Shown here: piece after piece, positions 26,254 through 35,004 of the stretch
Position numbering within the stretch: the stretch's first letter is position 1
How the letters are laid out: each line of letters starts with the position of its first letter
NCBI RefSeq assembly: GCF_001718195.1
Contig: NZ_MCNV01000003.1
Coordinates: 310,001 to 374,000 of the forward strand
Length of the DNA: 64,000 nucleotides
Direction: 5' to 3'
Source of the DNA: Paraburkholderia nodosa
GTDB taxonomy: Bacteria > Pseudomonadota > Gammaproteobacteria > Burkholderiales > Burkholderiaceae
Position numbers and translations under genes: made by a program
Notes under the pieces: model-generated
The model's database searches: none
What the model saw: the letters and a program-made list of their open reading frames with translations, nothing else
Told to the model about the DNA's origin: nothing

Positions 26254-28785
26254 TCAGCTCCGCGCCCGCTCATGCCGGCCGCTTCTGTCGAAAATTTCTT
26301 CCGCTTCGCCGGCTACCTCCCTTCCGCCGGTCACCTGGTCACTTTGCCCGTCCGACAAGGGTTTCACGGTGACTAAAGGCGTTTTTGCCGGATCGCGCAA
26401 TTTGACTCCAGTCACCGCAAAACCCGCGCCAGTATTGGCCGGTGACCCGGTGACCGACGGGGACGGTGTAGTCAGCGCAACAGGCAAATATCGCGCAAAC
26501 GCATCGGTGAATTGCTCGATCTTGAAGCCTTTCGGTGACTGATAGTCGATCTTCACCGTCTGACTTCGGATTCCGTATTCCGACAACTTTTTACCCAGCT
26601 GCCGAAGTGTCATTTCGTGTCCGCGGTTCCACGTACGCCAAGGCGCCTCGTCGTCAATCAGCAACTCGGCCAGCAAATCCGCCATCGCGATCCGGCGCAC
26701 GTTAAGGCGCGCGAAAATGTCCCGAATGTTGTCGAGAAGTTCGGCGCCTGCACTCTGCGATGCATCGCCGTTGCCGGATAGCTTGAGCGCCACCGTGCGC
26801 GCGAGTTCCGGCCAGTCGCCGCCGGCCAGGTCCGCGACGGTCAACAGTGGCTCCCAGTTATCCTGGTCACGGTCGCCCAGTGCGTCCGGCAACTCGGGGC
26901 GGGCGTTGCGGGCGGTCTCCGCATGATCGTCGGCCCAGCGCGCCAGTTTCGCGTGCAGCGTATCGAACAGGTCCGGCTCGGCGTGGCGCAGCCGCTCGAT
27001 CTTTTCGCCGGGAAGCTTGCGCCGCAGAGTCGCGATGATCGAGCGGCTTGTCACCGTCTCCGCCAGCCGGTCGGCGTTGATGCCGGCCAGCGCCTTGAAG
27101 CCAAACACGCGAAAGCGGCGCGGTTCGAAGTCGTCGCCAACCGGCACGCTACGCCAGACATACGCCGAATCGCGCGTATGACCGGCATTGAACAGGCCGC
27201 GCAAATCCTCCGCGTCTTTGGTCAGTACCGTTTCCGCCTCGTCAACCAGAAGCGTCGGCCGGTACTTCTCGATCATGCGAAACAGGACCGACGGCGAGAT
27301 GCTGGCGGCCTGCGCGGGTCGCGGCACGAGCCGCCCGACGAGTGACAGCAACAGCGTCTTGCCGCACGACTTGTCCGGCGCATTTATGAGGAGGATCGGA
27401 CAGACGCCGACCGACTCCGCTAGCCACGAAGCAGCGCACCACAAGGCGACGGCGGCCATAATTTCGCCGTCGCAGATGACGAAGCGCGCGAGCGTGTCCG
27501 CGATATCGTCGAGCAGCGCGGCGCCGTCCACCGGTTCCGGCCACATCTCGATCTCCTCGAAGGGCGCAGCCTCGTTGGTCTCGGCGTCGCCGCGCGCCTG
27601 TCTGACCATCAGGTCGAGCGTGGCCGGCCGCACCTTCAAATGCGCGGCTTCATGCTTGCGCGCTCGGTCATAGGCCATCGGCGGTAGTGCTGCGAGCCGC
27701 GCAATCGCCTCGTCGTCCGTTTCAGTCGGCGCGGTTTCGCGCTCCGCGTCAGGCGCAGTCACGGCCTCGATCTGCCTGCGCACCTCGTCGACGCCATGCG
27801 TCTGCATCAGGTCGTTAAAGTCGCTTTGATCGTCGCGACGCTGCATGCCGAAGTCCGGGAACACGAGCCGCGCGCCCACCGCGAGCGCGGCCTTGCGGGC
27901 GTCGTCGGAGCCGTTGCCGATGTCGCCGGCGACAATCAGCTCGGCGTCGGGATGTTGCGAGCGCATCGATACAGCCACGTTCTGGAGGTTGCCGCACGTG
28001 AGTGCCGCTACGGTGGGTGTACCGGTGGACTCATGGATCGAGAGCGCTGTCGCGACGCCCTCGGCGACGATCAACCGCGAGTGATGCGGTTCGAGTGGCA
28101 CAGCGGACCAGTACCCGCCATCTTTCACGGCGCCCTTGAGCGCGGACTTTAAGCCCACCACGTCGATGAATTCGACACTCATCAGCCTGCCGTCAGCCGA
28201 ATGGATCGGCACAACCAGCAAGCGCCCCCGCAAGAACTTACCCTTGGCATACGGTGCCCAACTGGCGAGCGCCTTCGCCTTCTTCACGTCGATTTCGCGC
28301 AGTGTTTCTACCGGCTTCATACCCTTTCCCATCAGGTACGGATGGCCCACATCGGCGGGCGTGGCAGCGCTCCAGATCGCAAATGCTTTCGCCGCTCCAT
28401 CTTTCGCGATGCGCTCGCGTTCGGCTTCGGCCTCACGACGGGCCGCGTCGCTGCGGCGCTCGCGTTCGGCTCGCTCCTCGTCGGAGAGCGCGCTGTCGTT
28501 CTTCACGAAGAAAGCGAGAGGCTCGCGGGATTGCCAGTTGCAGACAATGCCGCCGTCGCCGTCGCGAAACAGCTTGATGGTCGCGTCGCCACGGCCGTTC
28601 TTCGCGCCGGCAACATCGGCCCGGTGGAACTTGTCATCGGCGGGCGGAAGCTCGGTGGGCGGCACGATGCCGGCCTCCCGGCATGCGTCAGCCAGTGCCT
28701 GATGAATGTCTTTCGTTTCTGTAAGAATGGTTTTCATTGCTGATTCAATTGGCTCACTCGCGTAATGCAGCGGGCCTTTTTTCAT
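26254..28785 (-). CDS. Toprim primase/P-loop helicase-like replication protein (DUF3631 type)
   Basis: An 843-aa probable replication protein of the element. The N-terminal half has a Toprim domain (LIVAEGVATALSI with Glu242, LIVAGDIGNG with Asp288), and a zinc-poor N-terminus precedes it. The C-terminal half is a P-loop NTPase with Walker A NAPDKSCGKT (468-477) and Walker B TLLVDEAE (511-518), as in DUF3631 proteins. The start is uncertain: ATG 28785 overlaps the upstream stop as TAATG, suggesting coupling; ATG 28737 gives a more typical N-terminus (MKTILTETKDIHQALADACR). This is the largest gene of the element and resembles the P4 alpha logic in one protein. Confidence 0.85.
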   Translation of the reverse strand: MKKGPLHYASEPIESAMKTILTETKDIHQALADACREAGIVPPTELPPADDKFHRADVAGAKNGRGDATIKLFRDGDGGIVCNWQSREPLAFFVKNDSALSDEERAERERRSDAARREAEAERERIAKDGAAKAFAIWSAATPADVGHPYLMGKGMKPVETLREIDVKKAKALASWAPYAKGKFLRGRLLVVPIHSADGRLMSVEFIDVVGLKSALKGAVKDGGYWSAVPLEPHHSRLIVAEGVATALSIHESTGTPTVAALTCGNLQNVAVSMRSQHPDAELIVAGDIGNGSDDARKAALAVGARLVFPDFGMQRRDDQSDFNDLMQTHGVDEVRRQIEAVTAPDAERETAPTETDDEAIARLAALPPMAYDRARKHEAAHLKVRPATLDLMVRQARGDAETNEAAPFEEIEMWPEPVDGAALLDDIADTLARFVICDGEIMAAVALWCAASWLAESVGVCPILLINAPDKSCGKTLLLSLVGRLVPRPAQAASISPSVLFRMIEKYRPTLLVDEAETVLTKDAEDLRGLFNAGHTRDSAYVWRSVPVGDDFEPRRFRVFGFKALAGINADRLAETVTSRSIIATLRRKLPGEKIERLRHAEPDLFDTLHAKLARWADDHAETARNARPELPDALGDRDQDNWEPLLTVADLAGGDWPELARTVALKLSGNGDASQSAGAELLDNIRDIFARLNVRRIAMADLLAELLIDDEAPWRTWNRGHEMTLRQLGKKLSEYGIRSQTVKIDYQSPKGFKIEQFTDAFARYLPVALTTPSPSVTGSPANTGAGFAVTGVKLRDPAKTPLVTVKPLSDGQSDQVTGGREVAGEAEEIFDRSGRHERARS

Positions 28786-29276
28786 TACGACGACGTCGCA
28801 ATAGGAATGTGCGCGCCCGCGATTGCGCGGACATCGGCCGCCCGCCATCGCCGCCCCTCACACAAATACCGGAATACAGGCTTGATGCGACCCTCGCGGG
28901 TTGCGGCCCACATGCGCATCGTCTCGACGGTTTCGCCCAGTGCTGCCGCCGCTTCGGCATCAGTAAGCAGTTCAGCTGCGCGATCCATCGCTGCATCCGC
29001 TTCGCCGTGCTTCGCGCGGTGCGCGCTCACGCGCTTGAGTTGCGCCGCGCGCGATGCGGCACTCGTGCTGGCCTTGGTGGCGAGCCAAGCATCCAGGTCA
29101 CGGACAAAAAAAACAGTGATGTGCGGCGCCAATTTGACCGGCTGCGGAAAACCCGGCTCTCGTACGAATTTCCAAAGCCTACTGACAGTTACGGCGATGT
29201 ATTGCGCGGCGTTTTTCGGCCTCAACGCGGCAACCGGACTCGCGTCGGGTTTTTTGGGCACAGTCGTTTTTTTCAT
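28785..29276 (-). CDS. AlpA-like regulator with two HTH segments, 163 aa
   Basis: GGAGGT precedes ATG 29276. The N-terminal half (YIAVTVSRLWKFVREPGFPQPVKLAPHITVFFVRDLDAWL) is an AlpA/excisionase-type winged HTH, the class that controls integrase and replication genes in P4-like elements. The C-terminal half (LLTDAEAAAALGETVETMRMW, then RYLCEGRRWRAADVRAIAG) looks like a second MerR/excisionase-like HTH, an uncommon duplication. It is immediately upstream of the replication gene and its stop overlaps that gene's likely start. Confidence 0.78.
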   Translation of the reverse strand: MKKTTVPKKPDASPVAALRPKNAAQYIAVTVSRLWKFVREPGFPQPVKLAPHITVFFVRDLDAWLATKASTSAASRAAQLKRVSAHRAKHGEADAAMDRAAELLTDAEAAAALGETVETMRMWAATREGRIKPVFRYLCEGRRWRAADVRAIAGAHIPIATSS

Positions 29277-29373
29277 CTCTGATGACCTCCGAGCGTCACG
29301 CTTTCGAGCGCATCGTCTGCCGGTCCGGCGCACCCTGCAAGCCGCGTTCGGCTTCGCGAGCGTTCGCGAGCTT

Positions 29374-30114
29374 TCACGAGCGTTTGCGCGCGTTCCCGCG
29401 CCGCATTCGGTCGGCCAAATTCTTGAGCGTGAAAAACCGAACTGCGGTTTGGGTTTGGTATTTGATGCCGTCGCCGTCGTCCGAGAGGCCAATTAGCGAG
29501 CAGTAGCGCTGTCCGGCCAGCTTCATCAACTCGACATACACGCTGTGGGGATCGTCGGAATCAGAGGCGCGCTTCCTGGCTTCCGCGATCTCCGCATCGA
29601 GCCAAGATGGCCGCTTCAGTTTCAGCGGCATAGGCGTGCCATCGCCCGGCCGCACAGGCGCGTCGTGGTCCGGCTGAACAGATGCATGCGGCGCTTCCGG
29701 CATCACACCGGCGCGGGCCAGCACGGTACGGGCCGCCGCGTCCGTGAGCTGCTTCGGTACCGTGACAAAGCGCTTGTCAAGTTCGCGGATATACGGCGCA
29801 TGATCGTCTGACTGATACAGCACCAGATGACGCGGCACCTTTGCGGATTCGGGGTTGCGTAGAATCCCGAACTCCGTGAGGAGCTGCCGGTGCCGCTCGG
29901 CTGATTCCAGCAGAAACCAGTAGTGATTTCGCAAACGCGGATCACGTTCAATGTCCTGCAACCAGCCCGGATCGCAACCGAGCGATAGCGCCACCAATGG
30001 CCAAAGTGGACCGGGCTGGGCGCAGTCGTACTGATCCCATCGCGGCTGGCGTCTCCGCTCACAACGCTCGATCTCTTCGCGCGACAGCGGCGCGTTATCA
30101 TCTTCCGTAGTCAT
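29374..30114 (-). CDS. Hypothetical protein, 246 aa
   Basis: GGGAGG lies 8 bp before ATG 30114 (MTTEDDNAPLSREEIERCER). The N-terminal half (PLWPLVALSLGCDPGWLQDI; HYWFLLESAERHRQLL) resembles uncharacterised proteins next to integrases in proteobacterial islands; a C-terminal portion after residue 185 (SWLDAEIAEARKRA) is helical. I recognise no catalytic motif. It lies between the integrase and the AlpA-like gene. Confidence 0.65.
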   Translation of the reverse strand: MTTEDDNAPLSREEIERCERRRQPRWDQYDCAQPGPLWPLVALSLGCDPGWLQDIERDPRLRNHYWFLLESAERHRQLLTEFGILRNPESAKVPRHLVLYQSDDHAPYIRELDKRFVTVPKQLTDAAARTVLARAGVMPEAPHASVQPDHDAPVRPGDGTPMPLKLKRPSWLDAEIAEARKRASDSDDPHSVYVELMKLAGQRYCSLIGLSDDGDGIKYQTQTAVRFFTLKNLADRMRRGNARKRS

Positions 30115-30231
30115 CTGCCGCGCCTCCCATAAGGCGGGGTTGGTGATCAGACCATGCACATCGTTGACGCGCTATGCGTGGTCGGGAAAAGGCGACAGCA
30201 CTGCTTCGGCCGGCATGTCGCCTTTTCTTTT

Positions 30232-31485
30232 CTACTTCGCCACCTTGCGCTTGCGCATTGGCAGCACGCCGGCGGCGTCCGGCACCGTCACGCAATGGCG
30301 CGCCCAGTCCGCCATCAGCACCGTCCGTTTCACGAGCAGGTCGCCGCGCTGATAGGCGGCTTCAGCCTGGTCCTTCAGTTGGTGAGCCAATGCGTGCTCG
30401 ATCACCTCGCGCGGATGAGCGGTAGTCTCGCCGGCCCAGTCCCTGAACGAACTTCGGAAGCCGTGCGCGGTCAGGTCGGCCCGTCCCATGCGCTTGAGCA
30501 CGGCCGTCAGGCTCATGTCGGAGAGCGGCCCAAGCCGTGGCGCGGCGAATACGTAGTTATCCCGGCGCGGCAAGGCTTCAAGCAGCGTCACGGCGGCGCC
30601 GCTCAACGGCACGCGATGCTCGCGGCCGGCCTTCATGCGTCCGGCCGGCACGGTCCACAGCCTCGCCGCCAGATCAATCTCTTGCCACACGGCGTGGCGC
30701 ACTTCGCCGCTGCGCGCCACCGTCAGGACCGCAAATTCGAGCGCCCGCGCCGCGATGCCCTCGCGCCCGCGCAGGTCGCGCATGAACGCGCCGATCTCTT
30801 GGTAGGGGAGCGCCGCATGGTGTTTTGAGGTTTCACGCTGGACCTTGCCCGGTGCCGGCAGCAGCTTGTCCAGATGGCCTTTCCATCGCGCAGGGTTGTC
30901 GCCGCTGCGGTGCCCGTGGACGGCGGCCCAGTCGAGAATCGCCTCGATGCGCCCGCGCAGGCGGCTTGCCGTTTCGTTTTTTTTGAGCCAGATGGGTTCG
31001 AGCACGCGCATGACGTGCGGCGTCCCGATCTCGCGCACGTCGAGAGCGCCGATTTTCGGATAGGCGTACTTGGTGAGCGTCGATGTCCATTGCTTGCGGT
31101 GCTTGTCGTTGCGCCATCCCGCCTCGTGAATCGCGATATACGCCTTCGCACACTCCTCAAACGTTCGCGCGGACATCGCGGCCAGCTCGCGCTCGCGTAG
31201 CACAGCGCGACGGTGCGTGAGTGGGTCGATGCCGTCGATTAGCAGCTTGCGGCACTCGGTTGCCTTCGCGCGGGCCTCAGTCAGCGTCACGATGTCGGCA
31301 CTGCCCAAGCCCATGTCGGTTGACCTACCCCGGATTTTGTAGCGAAAAATCCAGGACTTGCCGCCTCCGTCTGCGCTGGCGCTCTTGCCCACGTACAGGA
31401 TCAAGCCATTGCCGTCTAGGTGAGCGCCAGCCGTGGCGCGCTTCACCGCGAGCGGCGTGAGCCGGTTGATGAGACGTTTGGCCAT
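30232..31485 (-). CDS. int: P4-type tyrosine recombinase/integrase
   Basis: A 417-aa site-specific recombinase. An N-terminal DUF4102-like arm-binding domain (LTPLAVKRATAGAHLDGNGLILYV) precedes the core-binding and catalytic domains. The catalytic set is complete: Arg258 in TVARSGEVRH, His341-x2-Arg344 in HGFRSSF, His368 in ALAHQ and Tyr378 in AAYQRGD. GGAAGGAAG precedes ATG 31485. It lies at the right border, 147 bp from attR, reading inward. It should insert and excise the element at tRNA-Ser(TGA). Confidence 0.95.
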   Translation of the reverse strand: MAKRLINRLTPLAVKRATAGAHLDGNGLILYVGKSASADGGGKSWIFRYKIRGRSTDMGLGSADIVTLTEARAKATECRKLLIDGIDPLTHRRAVLRERELAAMSARTFEECAKAYIAIHEAGWRNDKHRKQWTSTLTKYAYPKIGALDVREIGTPHVMRVLEPIWLKKNETASRLRGRIEAILDWAAVHGHRSGDNPARWKGHLDKLLPAPGKVQRETSKHHAALPYQEIGAFMRDLRGREGIAARALEFAVLTVARSGEVRHAVWQEIDLAARLWTVPAGRMKAGREHRVPLSGAAVTLLEALPRRDNYVFAAPRLGPLSDMSLTAVLKRMGRADLTAHGFRSSFRDWAGETTAHPREVIEHALAHQLKDQAEAAYQRGDLLVKRTVLMADWARHCVTVPDAAGVLPMRKRKVAK

Positions 31486-31631
31486 GCTTCCTTCCCACAC
31501 TCTGAATCGAGATTCGAGTGTACATCGAGCGACAATGGGAGACAACAAAACGCGTTTATCCCCTTTTACATGGCTCTTTTCGCGACAAGCGGAGACAGTT
31601 AGAGATAAGAGAAAACAGGTAGTATGGCGGA

Positions 31632-31645
31632 CACCGCCTCCGCCA
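31632..31645. repeat. attR core, copy of tRNA-Ser 3' end
   Basis: CACCGCCTCCGCCA, identical to 19254-19267, and not part of an intact tRNA here. It marks the right junction of the element. Confidence 0.78.
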
Positions 31646-31947
31646 ATTCGTGAAACCTGGCGCGACTGAACGCCAGCGTGTCGTCAAGATGCCGGCCCTC
31701 AGGCCGAAACGCCATCGATCAACGAGATACCGCCCCTGCGCCACGCGAAAATGCGTGGTCAGCATTGCACCCTCAGTAATCAGGACTGCGAGTTATTTTG
31801 CGCTGATCATCTCGCGCCGAGCGTATGGACACGCCAATCAACAATTAAAGGGTCAAACCCAAAAATCGCCCGGAAAATCGCGCTCAATTCACTAGGTGAA
31901 AACCCTAACCATGAGGTAAAATCCTACCCATTGATGGAAAGATCGCC
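31646..31947. other. Region right of attR, no gene seen
   Basis: 302 bases that should have followed tRNA-Ser(TGA) before integration. No supported reading frame, tRNA or terminator seen. The second half (31780-31930) is AT-richer than the chromosome average. Confidence 0.4.
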
Positions 31948-32160
31948 ATGCCGCACCAATACCAACTGCTCGAGAAATTCGCGTTTTCGCTCGTCGTCCT
32001 GTTCGCCGTGATGTGCTCCAGCTACATCGCGTGGGAAAGCTCGCCCAATCTGCGTGACAACTTCCAGGTCGGCAAGGAGCTGTTCCTGAAGAGCGGCGAA
32101 TACTCGTACGCCTGCGCAACCACCGCGGCCGATCCCTGCGCGCAGTTCCCGGTCGAATAA
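31948..32160 (+). CDS. Small membrane-anchored protein, 70 aa
   Basis: GGAAAG before ATG. MPHQYQLLEKF is followed by a single hydrophobic helix (AFSLVVLFAVMCSSYIAW, about residues 12-29) and a hydrophilic tail with two Cys (YACATTAADPCAQF), which could form a disulfide in the periplasm. No recognised domain. Confidence 0.6.
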   Translation: MPHQYQLLEKFAFSLVVLFAVMCSSYIAWESSPNLRDNFQVGKELFLKSGEYSYACATTAADPCAQFPVE

Positions 32161-32277
32161 GCACCTCGAATACCCTCGCCGTTTCGCCAGTCCCGTGACT
32201 ACGCGGGACAGTTCTGATTGCTTCCCGCTGCGTATCGTCTAAGCTCGATTCAGGTTCCGCTTCCGAGCTTGTTCGAC

Positions 32278-32799
32278 ATGCTCATCCGCGTCCAGTGGTC
32301 TTGCGGTTCGTCCGCACACAGCGCCTCCCTCGCACGGCGCCTCGGTCTGGTTTTGCTGCTCGCGATGCTCGGGTGCCTCGGCGCCTGCACGATCACGCCG
32401 CCGCCCAGGCCGCTTCTCGTCATTCCCCCCGCGGCGATCAATAGCGCCACACTCGACGACTACCGCACCACGGTGGCGAAACACATCGTCGAGCACAACC
32501 CGTCCTACGTTCTGCACGGCGCGCCCCAGGCCATGCTGCGCTCCCTCGTGGTCGTGTCGTTCACGGTCAATCGCAACGGCCAGATCGTGAAGTCGTCGGT
32601 TTACCGGACCAACGGCGACGACGAAGCCGAAGCCACTGCCCTCGCAACGTTGCGCCGCGCCGCGCCTCTGCCGCCGCCGCCGGGCGGCCTGCTCAATTCC
32701 GCGGGCCAGCTCGAGATGTTCGAGGACTGGCTCTTCAACGACAACGGCAAGTTCCAGTTGCGCACGCTCGCCTCGCCGCAGGCGCAGAACTACCAGTGA
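32278..32799 (+). CDS. Lipoprotein with TonB-C-like domain, 173 aa
   Basis: The signal sequence with basic RR and hydrophobic LGLVLLLAMLGCLGAC ends in a lipobox (LGAC), so it is an outer- or inner-membrane lipoprotein. After a Pro-rich linker (TITPPPRP) comes a TonB C-terminal-like domain (VVVSFTVNRNGQIVKSSVYRTNGDDEAEATAL), as seen in energy-transducer-like proteins, but no TonB TM anchor. The frame is open to an ATG at 32218; 32278 is preferred because it gives a normal signal length. Function unknown. Confidence 0.72.
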   Translation: MLIRVQWSCGSSAHSASLARRLGLVLLLAMLGCLGACTITPPPRPLLVIPPAAINSATLDDYRTTVAKHIVEHNPSYVLHGAPQAMLRSLVVVSFTVNRNGQIVKSSVYRTNGDDEAEATALATLRRAAPLPPPPGGLLNSAGQLEMFEDWLFNDNGKFQLRTLASPQAQNYQ

Positions 32800-33190
32800 C
32801 CAACGCGCTTCGCGCGATACCTGACGCGCGCGAGCCTGCTTACGCCCGCCTTGCTGCACGGCGCGCACGGTCGTTATAATTTTTCGCTATCCCCAGCCGG
32901 CGCCCGCCGGCCATACCTCTTGCCATGCGCCATCCGCGCGGCCGCGTGAGGCTTCGACCGCGCTTTCGCCTTCTTGCGCCTATCGGCGCGCGCTTTGGCC
33001 GGTCGGGAATCAACGCGCACGGCCCGCGCTGTGCGTTGCATACTGGCGAAGCGTCGCCGCCTGACGGACGCTGCCGGAGCGTCGAGCATCAGGCACGCGC
33101 CCCGCTACGCTTCGAGCCTGTACAAAGACGCCCGCGCAAAGCCACGCAAGACTCAGGCGCAAGCGCGTCACAACGACTGGAGACCCTTGA
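32800..33190. other. Transporter upstream region with a promoter-like element
   Basis: No gene supported. TTGCTG (32851-32856), 18-bp spacer, TATAAT (32875-32880) form a good promoter facing the MHS transporter, which would then have a leader of about 300 nt. The Arg-rich frames across this high-GC stretch lack ribosome sites. Confidence 0.45.
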
Positions 33191-34507
33191 ATGTCCACCT
33201 CACCCATTTCGCCCGCGCGCGCCGATCAGGCAAACGCAGCGAAGCAGCAAAGCACCGCGCGCGTGATCTTTGCGAGCTTTATCGGCACCGCGATCGAGTT
33301 CTACGACTTCTATGTGTACGCAACGGCCGCCGCGCTCGTGATCGGCCCCGTGTTCTTCCCGCACGGTTCGGCTACGGCGCAGGCGCTCTCGGCGTTCGTC
33401 ACTTTCGGCATTGCGTTCGTCGCGCGGCCGATCGGCTCGTTCATCTTCGGCCACTTCGGCGACCGCATCGGCCGTAAATCGACGCTGGTGGCGTCGCTGC
33501 TCGTCATGGGCCTCTCCACCACGCTGATCGGCTTCCTGCCCGGCTATGACGCGATTGGCAGCCTCGCGCCGATCCTGCTGTGCATCCTGCGCTTCGGCCA
33601 GGGCATTGGCCTCGGCGGCGAATGGGGCGGCGCCGCGCTCCTCGCAACGGAATACGCGCCGCAAGGCAAGCGCGGCTGGTTCGGCATGTTCCCGCAGCTC
33701 GGGCCGTCGGTGGGCTTTCTCGCCTCGAACGGCCTTTTCTTCGGCCTCGCCTCCACGCTCTCCGACCAGCAGTTCCGCGACTGGGGTTGGCGCGTGCCGT
33801 TCATCGTCTCGGCGGTGCTCGTCGCGCTCGGTCTGTACGTGCGCATGAAGATTGCCGAGACGCCCGCCTTCAAGGCCGCTGTCGAGCGCGAGGAACGCGT
33901 CAAGGTGCCGGTCGCGACGCTGCTCTCGCAGTACTGGTGGCCGACGCTGCTCGGCGCGCTCGCCATGGTCGTGTGCTACACGCTCTTCTACAACGCCACG
34001 GTGTTCTCGCTCTCGCACGGCGTGACGGCGCTCCACATTCCGCGCCCGACCTTCCTCGGCATGCTGTGCATCGCGGTGGTGTTCATGGGTATCGCGACGC
34101 CGATCTCGGCCTGGCTTTCCGACCGCTTCGGCCGCAAGCCCGTGCTGATCGTCGGCTGCATTCTGGCGATTCTCTCGGGCTTCACGATGGAGCCGCTGCT
34201 CGGCAGCGGTGCCACGCCGCTCGTGCTGCTCTTCCTCGTGATCCAGCTGTTCCTGATGGGCGCCACGTTCGCGCCGATGGGCGCGCTGTTGCCGGAGCTG
34301 TTCCCGACCAGCGTGCGCTACACGGGCGCGGGCGTGGCGTACAACCTGGGCGGCATTCTTGGCGCATCGGTTGCGCCGTATATCGCGCAGGTGCTGGCCG
34401 CGCGCGGCGGACTCTCGTGGGTCGGCGCGTATGTGTCGATCGCCGCCTGCGTGAGCCTGTTCGGTGTCCTGTGCATGCGCGAGACGCGCCATACGTCGCT
34501 CTCGTAA
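33191..34507 (+). CDS. MFS transporter, metabolite:H+ symporter (MHS) family
   Basis: A 438-aa inner-membrane protein with 12 predicted helices. The first helix motif GTAIEFYDFYVYATAAALV and the loop 2-3 motif GHFGDRIGRKSTLV are typical of the MHS family (ProP, ShiA, KgtP relatives), which import dicarboxylates, betaines or shikimate with protons. GGEWGGAALLATEYAP in helix 5 is also characteristic. The substrate cannot be read from sequence. It is transcribed alone and followed by a strong terminator. Confidence 0.93.
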   Translation: MSTSPISPARADQANAAKQQSTARVIFASFIGTAIEFYDFYVYATAAALVIGPVFFPHGSATAQALSAFVTFGIAFVARPIGSFIFGHFGDRIGRKSTLVASLLVMGLSTTLIGFLPGYDAIGSLAPILLCILRFGQGIGLGGEWGGAALLATEYAPQGKRGWFGMFPQLGPSVGFLASNGLFFGLASTLSDQQFRDWGWRVPFIVSAVLVALGLYVRMKIAETPAFKAAVEREERVKVPVATLLSQYWWPTLLGALAMVVCYTLFYNATVFSLSHGVTALHIPRPTFLGMLCIAVVFMGIATPISAWLSDRFGRKPVLIVGCILAILSGFTMEPLLGSGATPLVLLFLVIQLFLMGATFAPMGALLPELFPTSVRYTGAGVAYNLGGILGASVAPYIAQVLAARGGLSWVGAYVSIAACVSLFGVLCMRETRHTSLS

Positions 34508-34525
34508 CGCAACGCCGCAACAATG

Positions 34526-34562
34526 AAAAAGCGGAGGCCGCCAGGCGGTCTCCGCTTTTTTT
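34526..34562 (+). terminator. Terminator after MHS transporter
   Basis: A long hairpin with GCGGAGGCCGCC on the left (from 34531) and GGCGGTCTCCGC on the right, AAAAA before and TTTTTTT after. Confidence 0.88.
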
Positions 34563-34650
34563 ATGCCTTTTTTTGATCGCTTTGGGTACGCGCGAGGCGT
34601 GTCTATACTCGAATCAGCTAGCGGGGAGCGATCTCCCGGGGGAGCCGACG

Positions 34651-34830
34651 ATGAACCTGCATCTGAGCAACGCCGACATTGTCCTGATCATCGCCCTCGC
34701 CCTGGGCATCTCGCTCCTGCTGGCGTTTCGACTGCGCACCGCGAGCTGGCGTGCGGTCCTGCTCGAAGCGCTGGCCGCGAACGCCGCGGCAATTGCCGCG
34801 GTTATCGCGATTGAAATGCTGCTTGCCTGA
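34651..34830 (+). CDS. Small two-helix membrane protein, 59 aa
   Basis: GGGGGAG lies 6 bp before ATG 34651. The product MNLHLSNADIVLIIALALG... is almost entirely two hydrophobic helices (about residues 9-26 and 38-58) with a basic loop (RLRTASWR). It is missed if only long frames are considered, because the same frame is open far upstream. Function unknown. Confidence 0.6.
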   Translation: MNLHLSNADIVLIIALALGISLLLAFRLRTASWRAVLLEALAANAAAIAAVIAIEMLLA

Positions 34831-34878
34831 AGGCTGCTGTGCCGCTGGTACCGTTGGTGCGGCACCGTCCGGCGGCGA

Positions 34879-35004
34879 TCAGCGATAGTAATAGCCGTGA
34901 TGGTAGCCGCCGCCGTAGTAGCCGCCGGCCGGCACCACGACGCAGCCGCCCAGCGAAGCCGCGAGCAATGCGCCGGCGATGAGGGTAAGCGTCAATCGTT
35001 TCAC
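34879..35004 (-). CDS. Tiny Gly/Tyr-rich lipoprotein, 41 aa
   Basis: The GTG start at 35004 is decided by AGGGAGAG 7 bp upstream. VKRLTLTLIAGALLAASLGGC is a lipoprotein signal with the lipobox LGGC. The mature peptide is only about 21 residues (CVVVPAGGYYGGGYHHGYYYR), Tyr/Gly/His-rich. It is very similar in design to the 36-aa lipoprotein on the other side of waaC (CIVVPA after its lipobox). Confidence 0.6.
   Translation of the reverse strand: MKRLTLTLIAGALLAASLGGCVVVPAGGYYGGGYHHGYYYR

Larger units (their letters stand above)
19254..31645. mobile_element. 12.4-kb integrated satellite-like element with PARIS-type defence pair
   Basis: Bounded by 14-bp direct repeats of the tRNA-Ser 3' end, with a P4-type tyrosine integrase at the right border. 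Between them lie an AlpA-like regulator, a Toprim/P-loop replication protein, a small-terminase-like protein, short hypotheticals and an AT-rich ATPase-DUF4435 pair. All but one of the genes run on the minus strand. No capsid, tail, portal or large-terminase genes are visible, so it is not a complete prophage. A phage satellite or other helper-dependent integrative element fits best. The class is inference; the boundaries and integrase are seen directly. Confidence 0.82.

Noticed and set aside
32874..33089. 71-aa basic minus-strand frame
   Set aside because: Overlaps a good plus-strand promoter, has no ribosome site and looks like GC shadow.
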